Positions 1 through 5,744 of a stretch of DNA of 7,693 nucleotides are shown one piece after another; within the stretch, counting starts at the first letter, position 1; every line of letters begins with the position of its first letter. The stretch comes from Actinomycetota bacterium. Lineage in GTDB: Bacteria > Actinomycetota > Coriobacteriia > Coriobacteriales > RUG844. The DNA lies in contig JAAXUU010000054.1 in the NCBI GenBank assembly GCA_013335845.1, positions 1 to 7,693 of the forward strand. Reading direction: 5' to 3'. The notes beneath the pieces were generated by a model. That model saw only the letters and a program-made list of their open reading frames with translations. It was not told where the DNA came from and did no database searches. The position numbers and the translations under genes were made by a program.

Positions 1-1604
1 CTCCCCCGCCGCATCACGATATCTACTCCATCGAGGATCTCGCAGAACTCATCTTCGACTTGAAAAACGCCAACAACAAAGCGGACATCAACGTGAAACT
101 TGTGTCCGAAGCGGGCGTCGGGACCATCGCGACGGGTGTTGCGAAGGGTGGAGCTTCACTCATCCTGATCTCCGGTCATGACGGTGGCACCGGTGCATCT
201 CCCCTGAGCTCCATCTACCACGCGGGATTGCCGCTTGAGTTGGGCTTGGCGGAAACGCAGCAGACGCTACTCAGGAACGGTCTTCGTTCACGCGTACGTA
301 TCGAAGCCGACGGAAAACTCATGACCGGTCGCGACGTCGCGATCGCCTGTCTTCTCGGAGCCGAGGAGTTCGGGTTCGCCACCGCTCCCCTTATCGCCAT
401 GGGCTGCCTCATGCAGCGCGCGTGTCATCAGGACACGTGTCCCATCGGCATCGCGACGCAGAACCGTGAACTTCGCAGCTGCTTCAGGGGCAAACCCGAA
501 TATGTCGAGAACTTCATGTTGTTCGTCGCGCGCGAAATGCGTGAGTACATGGCCGAACTCGGTTTCAGAACCGTGCAGGAAATGGTCGGGCACGTCGAGT
601 GCCTCGAACAGGGCGAAGTCGACGACAACTGGAAGGCCGGCACGGTCGATCTTTCCCAGATACTCGAACCGGCACAAACCCTTTTCAGCACCATCGAGGG
701 TAGTGAGATCCCCCATTATGAACCGTCGATGGCATACGATTATGAACTCGAGACTATTCTCGACGAGACCTTGCTCTTGCCTTTGACGGCGAAGGCCATC
801 GAGGAGAACACACCGGTCGAATTCACCGTCGACATCAGCAATGTCAACCGCTGCGTGGGTACCGTTCTCGGCTCACACATCACGCGCGCATATCCCGACG
901 GTCTCTCAGAGGACCTCATCAAAATCCGGTGCGTAGGATCAGGCGGTCAAAGTTTCGGTGCATTCGTACCAAAGGGCATCGAGCTTTCCATCTCCGGTGA
1001 TGCGAACGACTACTTCGGGAAGGGGCTTTCCGGCGGAACACTTTCCGTTACACCTCCCTCCGAAGCAAGCTTCGTCGCCTCGGAGAACATGATCATCGGT
1101 AACGTCGCTTTCTATGGCGCTACTTCGGGCAAGGGCTATATCAACGGTGTTGCCGGCCAGCGTTTCGCGGTGCGGAACTCCGGTGCCGAGCTCGTCGTCG
1201 AGGGAGTCGACAACCACGGTTGCGAGTACATGACAGGCGGCATCGTCCTCGTCCTCGGTCCCGTCGGAATCAACTTCGCCGCAGGCATGAGTGGCGGTAT
1301 CGCGTATGTCTACGATGCCAAGAAGAGCCTCGAGCATCGCCTGAATCCCGACATGGTCGATATCGAGAAGCCGGACGATACTGATCGCGAGACGATCCAC
1401 CGCATGATCACGGAACACGTTTCGAAAACGGGCTCACCTCTCGGCATCAGACTTCTCTATTCTTTCGACAAAGCGTTCGACAGTTTCAAGAAAGTCATCC
1501 CACGCGACTACAAGAAGATACTCGCTCTCGCGTGCGAGGAAGAGGCATGCGGCAAGAGTCGCGATGAGGCACTCGTTGCAGCTTTCGAAAGAGTTACCGC
1601 CTAA
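1..1604 (+). CDS. gltB: Glutamate synthase (NADPH) large subunit, C-terminal part (5'-truncated by window edge)
   Basis: This is the large (alpha) subunit of bacterial glutamate synthase, a cytoplasmic enzyme. It releases ammonia from glutamine and transfers it to 2-oxoglutarate, with electrons from the GltD subunit. The reading frame is open from base 3 with no start, so about 533 residues of a protein usually near 1500 are present; the glutaminase and central domains lie upstream. Visible parts in order: PPPHHDIYSIEDL at the edge; the FMN-site segment SGHDGGTGASPLS (from base 171); the 3Fe-4S cysteines in C-x5-C-x4-C spacing (codons at 405, 423 and 438, within MGCLMQRACHQDTCPIG); and the glycine-rich C-terminal beta-helix domain (about 800-1440, e.g. 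VGSGGQSFGAF and AAGMSGG). It ends at TAA 1602-1604, 105 bases before gltD, and the two are probably co-transcribed. Only the part seen is judged; nothing in it looks broken. Confidence 0.97.
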   Translation, partial: PPPHHDIYSIEDLAELIFDLKNANNKADINVKLVSEAGVGTIATGVAKGGASLILISGHDGGTGASPLSSIYHAGLPLELGLAETQQTLLRNGLRSRVRIEADGKLMTGRDVAIACLLGAEEFGFATAPLIAMGCLMQRACHQDTCPIGIATQNRELRSCFRGKPEYVENFMLFVAREMREYMAELGFRTVQEMVGHVECLEQGEVDDNWKAGTVDLSQILEPAQTLFSTIEGSEIPHYEPSMAYDYELETILDETLLLPLTAKAIEENTPVEFTVDISNVNRCVGTVLGSHITRAYPDGLSEDLIKIRCVGSGGQSFGAFVPKGIELSISGDANDYFGKGLSGGTLSVTPPSEASFVASENMIIGNVAFYGATSGKGYINGVAGQRFAVRNSGAELVVEGVDNHGCEYMTGGIVLVLGPVGINFAAGMSGGIAYVYDAKKSLEHRLNPDMVDIEKPDDTDRETIHRMITEHVSKTGSPLGIRLLYSFDKAFDSFKKVIPRDYKKILALACEEEACGKSRDEALVAAFERVTA

Positions 1605-1709
1605 ATGGCAAGCGCCTGATAGATGCCTGTCTTGTAGGCGAATGAACACGCACCAACTGCACCGCATATGACGGAATAGCGATAGATACATTTTCACGAG
1701 GGAGTCACC
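1605..1709 (+). other. gltB-gltD intergenic spacer
   Basis: This 105-base spacer holds the gltD ribosome-binding site at its 3' end. I see no T-tailed hairpin that would stop transcription between the two genes, and no clear promoter, so read-through from gltB into gltD is the simplest reading. A short inverted repeat GCCT..AGGC occurs around 1625-1640 but is too weak to call. Confidence 0.5.
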
Positions 1710-3170
1710 ATGGGCAAGGCCGGAGGATATCTGCTCCATAACCGCGAGAATCATACGAACGACTCGCAAAACGAGCGACTGAAGAACTATGACGAGTTCG
1801 CACGCCTGCTTTCCACTGAGGAGCAGAGAGTCCAAGCGTCTCGTTGCATGGACTGCGGTGTGGCGTTCTGTCAAGCAGGCCTTACCATAAAAGGTCATAC
1901 AACCGGATGCCCACTCCACAATCTCATACCTGAGTGGAACGACCTCGTGTACCGTGGAGATTGGGCTGAGGCGTACGCACGTCTCTCGCAGACGAACCCT
2001 TTCCCGGAATTCACCGGTCGCGTTTGTCCTGCACTGTGCGAGGTCGCTTGCAACCTCGGCTTGAACTACACAGCCACCACCATCAAGGATAACGAGCGTG
2101 CAATCATCGACGAGGCATTCACCGCCGGAATCGTCGAGCCGAGCACTCCCGCAACGCGAACCGACAAGCAGGTGTGCGTCATAGGTAGCGGACCGGCCGG
2201 ACTCGCTGCTGCCGAGCACCTCAACCGGATGGGGCACAACGTCACCGTGATGGAACGTCATGACCGGTGCGGAGGCCTTCTCATGTACGGCATCCCCAAC
2301 ATGAAGCTCGATAAAGACATCATCGAACGCCGAATCGACCTCATGAAGAAATCGGGCATCACCTTCCTGACGAATAAAGAAGTCGCCACAAAGGAAGATG
2401 CAGACTCTCTCCTCGCTTCATACGAAGCCATCGTCTTGGCGACCGGTGCAACAGTCGCCCGCGATCTTCTCGTCCCAGGTCGCGATCTCAAGGGTGTTCA
2501 TTTCGCCGTCGATTACCTCACGAACGCGACGAAACTCCTCCTCAACCCTGAGCACGAGGGAGATGAAGGTCTCTCTGCGCATGGCAAGAACGTCATCGTC
2601 GTCGGTGGAGGAGATACCGGTGTCGACTGCATCGCCACCGCACTGCGCCAAGGTGCGAAAAGCGTCATCCAGCTGGATATCCATCGCCTTCCCCCTCAAG
2701 TGCGCACCTCCTCTAACCCCTGGCCTGAATGGCCGAACACCTATACGCAAGACTATGGGCACATAGAGGCGGAGTCCATCACAGGTGAAGACCCACGTAT
2801 TTGGGCATCCACCGTCAAGGAATTGTTCGGAAACGAAGACGGGTCGGTATCGAAGGTCATGGTGGCAGAGGTCCTCAAGAGGGACGGGTCGAACATCACC
2901 TACGGTGACGGCCAGCTCTTCGATTGTGATATGGTCCTCATCGCGCTTGGCTTCTCGGGCCCCGAGCAGAACGTCATCGACGCCTTCGGTCTCGAGAAGA
3001 CGAGCCGGAACTTCCCCGCTCCCCGCAGCAAAGAAGGTCTTGACCGCTTCCGCTCATCGAACGACAAGGTTTTCATCGCAGGTGATATGCGAAGAGGACA
3101 ATCGCTCGTCGTCTGGGCGATAGAAGAGGGTCTGGAGTGCGCTGAGTCGATCAACGCCATGCTATCGTAG
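1710..3170 (+). CDS. gltD: Glutamate synthase (NADPH) small subunit
   Basis: The beta subunit of glutamate synthase oxidises NADPH on FAD and passes electrons through iron-sulfur clusters to the FMN of GltB. The 486-residue length is normal for the family. The N-terminal ferredoxin-like region carries two cysteine groups: C46, C49, C54, C67 and C106, C110, C114 (in RVCPALCEVAC). The FAD-binding loop GSGPAG is at 159-164, followed by the conserved RCGGLLMYGIPNMKLDK. The NADPH-binding Rossmann loop GGGDTG is at 299-304, and the C-terminal FAD-contact motif GDMRRGQS is at 458-465. The ATG at 1710 is chosen because GAGGGAG (1698-1704) sits five bases upstream. The gene follows gltB in the usual order and is followed by a strong terminator. 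Related FAD/NADPH subunits exist in other complexes, such as NfnB and dihydropyrimidine dehydrogenase, but adjacency to gltB settles the assignment. Confidence 0.97.
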   Translation: MGKAGGYLLHNRENHTNDSQNERLKNYDEFARLLSTEEQRVQASRCMDCGVAFCQAGLTIKGHTTGCPLHNLIPEWNDLVYRGDWAEAYARLSQTNPFPEFTGRVCPALCEVACNLGLNYTATTIKDNERAIIDEAFTAGIVEPSTPATRTDKQVCVIGSGPAGLAAAEHLNRMGHNVTVMERHDRCGGLLMYGIPNMKLDKDIIERRIDLMKKSGITFLTNKEVATKEDADSLLASYEAIVLATGATVARDLLVPGRDLKGVHFAVDYLTNATKLLLNPEHEGDEGLSAHGKNVIVVGGGDTGVDCIATALRQGAKSVIQLDIHRLPPQVRTSSNPWPEWPNTYTQDYGHIEAESITGEDPRIWASTVKELFGNEDGSVSKVMVAEVLKRDGSNITYGDGQLFDCDMVLIALGFSGPEQNVIDAFGLEKTSRNFPAPRSKEGLDRFRSSNDKVFIAGDMRRGQSLVVWAIEEGLECAESINAMLS

Positions 3171-3194
3171 AGACCAGACACCATACACTAAAAC

Positions 3195-3228
3195 AAACGG
3201 AACCGTTTCAACGCGGTTCCGTTTTTTT
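3195..3228 (+). terminator. Rho-independent terminator of gltBD
   Basis: The 11-base arm AAACGGAACCG (3195-3205) pairs perfectly with CGGTTCCGTTT (3214-3224) across an eight-base loop. It is followed by an unbroken T run ending at 3228. It begins 25 bases after the gltD stop and is a textbook intrinsic terminator for the + strand. Confidence 0.92.
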
Positions 3229-3251
3229 ATATCTCGTTCGACCATGGCATT

Positions 3252-3283
3252 AAAAAAGGATGCACCATCATAAGCGCATCCTT
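3252..3283 (-). terminator. Rho-independent terminator of the rubredoxin gene
   Basis: Read on the minus strand, AAGGATGC (3283-3276) pairs with GCATCCTT (3263-3256) across a 12-base loop and runs into six T residues (A run at 3252-3257 on the + strand). It lies 24 bases past the rubredoxin stop. It faces the gltBD terminator with only about 23 bases between them, so the convergent units are insulated from each other. Confidence 0.85.
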
Positions 3284-3306
3284 GGCATTACAACACGGAA
3301 TCGGGT

Positions 3307-3465
3307 CTATTCGCGTTCGAACATATCCTTCGACACCCCACATACAGGGCACTCCCAATCGTCGGGGATGTCCTCCCACATCGTTTTGGGTGCAACTCCC
3401 CCATCGGGGTCACCCTTGGCCTCATCGAAAACGTAACCACAGATCGGACATACATACTTTCTCAT
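3307..3465 (-). CDS. Rubredoxin (52 aa)
   Basis: This small cytoplasmic electron carrier holds one iron atom in four cysteines. The translated 52 residues show the classical pattern: C6-P-I-C9-G-Y at the first iron knuckle, the middle segment [20 protein letters not shown], and C39-P-V-C42-G at the second knuckle. The aromatic core residues Y4, Y11, F13, W30, W37 and F49 are all in place, and the length matches stand-alone rubredoxins (about 52-54). The ATG at 3465 is supported by AAGGA (3477-3473 on the minus strand), seven bases upstream. It is a single-gene unit with its own candidate promoter and terminator. In anaerobes rubredoxins commonly feed rubrerythrin, superoxide reductase or flavodiiron proteins in oxygen defence; the partner is not visible here, so the specific role is inference. 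The gene is short enough to be missed by length cut-offs. Confidence 0.96.
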   Translation of the reverse strand: MRKYVCPICGYVFDEAKGDPDGGVAPKTMWEDIPDDWECPVCGVSKDMFERE

Positions 3466-3472
3466 AGCGGAG

Positions 3473-3477
3473 TCCTT
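3473..3477 (-). promoter_or_regulatory. Ribosome-binding site of the rubredoxin gene
   Basis: AAGGA on the minus strand, seven bases before the ATG. It fixes the start of this very short gene. Confidence 0.8.
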
Positions 3478-3563
3478 CTTTCTCTGATTTCGAAACCGTC
3501 ACGAATTCCAGCAGACACGCCTTTCCTTGAAATAGTAAGCCAAGTGGTTTCCATACCGCTTTT

Positions 3564-3592
3564 ATGATACGCCTTGGGCCTTATACCGCCAA
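3564..3592 (-). promoter_or_regulatory. Candidate sigma-70-type promoter for the rubredoxin gene
   Basis: On the minus strand a -35-like TTGGCG (3592-3587; 4 of 6 consensus bases) is followed after exactly 17 bases by a -10-like TATCAT (3569-3564; 5 of 6). Transcription would begin near 3557, giving a leader of roughly 90 bases before the rubredoxin ATG. Found by eye; no start-site data. Confidence 0.55.
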
Positions 3593-3758
3593 GTTCCCCT
3601 TCCGCCTGTTCATTGAATCGTTTACGTTGTGGCCCTCGCTTCGAGTCTCGCATCGATTCAACCCCTAGGAAAGCAGTAAGAAAACGGTTACGGATTATAA
3701 TTACGCCCTTCACTGAGCGACCGTCTTCGAAACCGGAGTATCCTTTGGTCCCCCGCAA

Positions 3759-3767
3759 TGAGATAAT
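3759..3767 (+). promoter_or_regulatory. Possible extended -10 promoter of the ABC-F gene
   Basis: TGAGATAAT contains the extended -10 TG followed by one base and GATAAT (5 of 6 consensus bases). No good -35 is visible at 16-18 bases. Transcription would begin near 3774, about 30 bases before the preferred GTG start. A TATAAT at 3696-3701 further upstream is an alternative, also without a clear -35. Confidence 0.3.
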
Positions 3768-3793
3768 GCCGAGTATACCTATCTATGAGAATC

Positions 3794-3797
3794 GAGG
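3794..3797 (+). promoter_or_regulatory. Ribosome-binding site that selects the GTG start of the ABC-F gene
   Basis: GAGG lies eight bases before GTG 3806. The in-frame ATG at 3785 has no comparable purine-rich site upstream, and this GAGG would fall inside the coding region if the ATG were used. The GTG start gives an N-terminus MAFLFGCENVHLEYP that begins right at the first nucleotide-binding domain, as expected for the family. Confidence 0.65.
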
Positions 3798-3805
3798 TTC
3801 GTCGA

Positions 3806-5602
3806 GTGGCATTTCTTTTCGGGTGCGAGAACGTCCATCTTGAATATCCGGCTAAGAAAGTCTTCGACTCTGTCACTCTCGGCGTCGACGAAGGCGACCG
3901 GATAGGAATCGTCGGCCGCAATGGCGACGGAAAGTCCTCACTCCTATCGGTGCTCTCGGGTGCACGTGAAGTCGACAGCGGTCGCGTCATCATGCGAAAT
4001 GGCCTCACCATCGGAGTTCTCGAACAAAAAGACACACTCGATTCAGAGAGCACTGTCGCCCATGAAATCGTCGGGGATATGCCCGAACACATCTGGGCCT
4101 CCGATGCGAAGATACGCAGTGTAATCCAAGGTCTTATCGGTGATATACCTTGGGATAGACGGATCGGCGATCTTTCCGGAGGGCAACGACGTCGCGTCGA
4201 TCTTGCCCGCGTGCTTATCGGCGACCACGATGTCCTCATGCTCGATGAACCGACGAACCACCTCGATGTGCGCGCCATCGCATGGCTGGCAGACTACCTC
4301 AAACATCGCTGGAAAGAGAAGTCCGGTGCGCTCCTCATGGTCACACACGATCGCTGGTTTCTCGACGAAGTCTGCCTCGGTATGTGGGAGGTACATGATG
4401 GGCAAGTAGACGCCTTCGAGGGTGGCTACTCGGCGTATGTTCTGCAACGCGTCGAGCGAGACCAAGCAGCTCGTACTGCAGAGCAGAAACGCAGGAACAT
4501 TATGCGCAAGGAGCTTGCCTGGCTTTCGCGTGGAGCTCGTGCTAGAGCGACCAAACCGAAGTTCCACCTCGATACAGCCCGCGCACTTATCGCCGACGAG
4601 CCCCCTGCCCGTAACTCACTCGAATTGAAGACAGCTGCGATTTCCCGCCTCGGCAAGCAAGTCGTCGATCTTCTCGATGTCACCAAGAGGTTCGGTGACA
4701 CGACCGTCATCGACCATGTGACCTGGCTGATCGGCCCCGGCGACAGGTTCGGGATCCTGGGTGAGAACGGGGCAGGGAAAACGACGCTCTTGAAACTCAT
4801 CCAAGGAGCGATGGATCCGTCGTCTGGCCAAGTGAAGATCGGCCAGACGGTGAAGTTCGCCATCCTTTCGCAGCACCTCAGTGAGCTGGATGAGTGGGGG
4901 GAAAGCCGTGTGCGTGAAGTTCTCGCACAGTATAAGACACGTTACGTCCTAGACGGCAAGGAAGTCACACCTGCCCAACTATTGGAGCGCCTCGGATTCG
5001 AAAACTCTCACCTTTCTGCACGGGTTTCCGATTTATCCGGCGGACAGCGGCGACGCCTTCAACTGATGCTCATACTTCTCGATAAGCCGAACGTCCTCAT
5101 TTTGGACGAGCCGGGAAACGACCTGGATACCGACATGCTCGCAATCGTCGAAAGCCTGTTGGATACTTGGCCCGGCACTCTTATCCTCGTTACCCATGAT
5201 CGCTACCTGATGGAACGCGTCACCGACCACCAGTATGCCTTGATAGACGGGAAGATCCGCCATGTCCCCGGTGGCGTCGAAGAATACCTCGACATTCTGG
5301 ATGAACGCGACCAAGCGCCGGCTAAAGTGAAAGCGCCTAAGCAAAGCGCGACAAGTGTCGGTGCCGACAAAACCTCCTTGTCGGGAGGAGACGAATACAG
5401 CCTGAAAAAGCAGCTCTCCTCAACAGAGCGTAAATTGCATACACTCCGCAAGAAGCCTGATGAAATCCGCACCAAGATGATGGCCGTGGAACCCTCCGAC
5501 TATATGACGTTGGGTGACTTGGAAGCACAGCTTCAAGATATCAACCGGCAGATTTCCGACCTCGAGGACGAGTGGCTGGAATTGTCTGAGAAGCTATCCT
5601 GA
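3806..5602 (+). CDS. ABC-F family ATPase, Uup-like
   Basis: This is a soluble protein of two fused ATP-binding cassettes with no membrane segments. ABC-F proteins act on ribosomes, and Uup-type members are linked to ribosome function and DNA transposon excision. From the GTG start (598 residues): Walker A GRNGDGKSS near 37-44; signature LSGGQRRR 123-130; Walker B with DEPTNHLD 147-154; switch THDR 180-183. An arginine/lysine-rich linker at about 206-263 includes ELAWLSRGARARATKPK, which resembles Uup. The second cassette has GENGAGKTT 319-327, LSGGQRRR 410-417 and DEPGNDLD 434-441. A low-complexity spacer leads to a charged C-terminal coiled coil (about 533-598), the hallmark that favours Uup over EttA. 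Glycine replaces the usual threonine in the second DEPTNxLD motif. Starting at ATG 3785 would add seven residues. A resistance-type ABC-F is less likely, since the linker is short and the coiled coil is Uup-like. Confidence 0.9.
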   Translation: MAFLFGCENVHLEYPAKKVFDSVTLGVDEGDRIGIVGRNGDGKSSLLSVLSGAREVDSGRVIMRNGLTIGVLEQKDTLDSESTVAHEIVGDMPEHIWASDAKIRSVIQGLIGDIPWDRRIGDLSGGQRRRVDLARVLIGDHDVLMLDEPTNHLDVRAIAWLADYLKHRWKEKSGALLMVTHDRWFLDEVCLGMWEVHDGQVDAFEGGYSAYVLQRVERDQAARTAEQKRRNIMRKELAWLSRGARARATKPKFHLDTARALIADEPPARNSLELKTAAISRLGKQVVDLLDVTKRFGDTTVIDHVTWLIGPGDRFGILGENGAGKTTLLKLIQGAMDPSSGQVKIGQTVKFAILSQHLSELDEWGESRVREVLAQYKTRYVLDGKEVTPAQLLERLGFENSHLSARVSDLSGGQRRRLQLMLILLDKPNVLILDEPGNDLDTDMLAIVESLLDTWPGTLILVTHDRYLMERVTDHQYALIDGKIRHVPGGVEEYLDILDERDQAPAKVKAPKQSATSVGADKTSLSGGDEYSLKKQLSSTERKLHTLRKKPDEIRTKMMAVEPSDYMTLGDLEAQLQDINRQISDLEDEWLELSEKLS

Positions 5603-5644
5603 GACTATCTTTTCTGCGCCCATGCAATTTCAATAGTAGATATG

Positions 5645-5680
5645 TGATGCCGACCGAGAAATCAATCTCGACCGGCATCA
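5645..5680. terminator. Imperfect hairpin between convergent genes, likely terminator
   Basis: TGATGCCG (5645-5652) pairs with CGGCATCA (5673-5680). After a two-by-two internal mismatch, CGAGA (5655-5659) pairs with TCTCG (5666-5670) around a six-base loop. It lies 43 bases after the ABC-F stop and 65 bases beyond the flavoprotein stop on the other strand. The + strand flank is only moderately T-rich (TTATTGTCT) and the minus flank is no better. It may end transcription from both sides, best supported for the ABC-F gene. Confidence 0.6.
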
Positions 5681-5744
5681 TTATTGTCTGAATCCAATAG
5701 CAGGATCTTGACGGGAATCTCTCCATCAATCGCTTAATATAGCT

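Larger units (their letters stand above)
3466..3805. other. Divergent intergenic region between rubredoxin and ABC-F genes
   Basis: This 340-base stretch lies between two genes that point away from each other. It holds the rubredoxin promoter and ribosome site on the minus strand and the ABC-F start signals on the plus strand. It also has an 8-base inverted repeat (TTGAATCG 3613-3620 and CGATTCAA 3654-3661) and a palindromic ATTATAAT at 3694-3701. Open frames cross it on both strands (98 and 89 codons), but neither has a plausible ribosome site or a recognisable protein pattern. No tRNA or riboswitch fold was recognised. Confidence 0.5.

Noticed and set aside
1434..2261. 275-codon open frame on the minus strand across the gltB-gltD junction
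   Set aside because: It lies opposite two certain genes, shows no family pattern and is explained by the codon bias of the sense strand.
3630..3665. tRNA-like TTCGAGTC T-loop word
   Set aside because: The flanking bases do not form a T stem and no acceptor or anticodon arm can be drawn.
3462..3758. 98-codon minus-strand frame upstream of and overlapping the rubredoxin start
   Set aside because: No ribosome site, no recognisable domain, and it spans the candidate rubredoxin promoter.
3785..3805. ATG 3785 as start of the ABC-F protein
   Set aside because: No purine-rich site precedes it, whereas GTG 3806 has GAGG at eight bases and gives a family-like N-terminus. It remains possible.
3688..4278. 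196-codon open frame on the minus strand opposite the ABC-F start
   Set aside because: It is Arg/Ser/Pro-rich, typical of an antisense shadow, and overlaps conserved Walker and signature motifs of the real gene.
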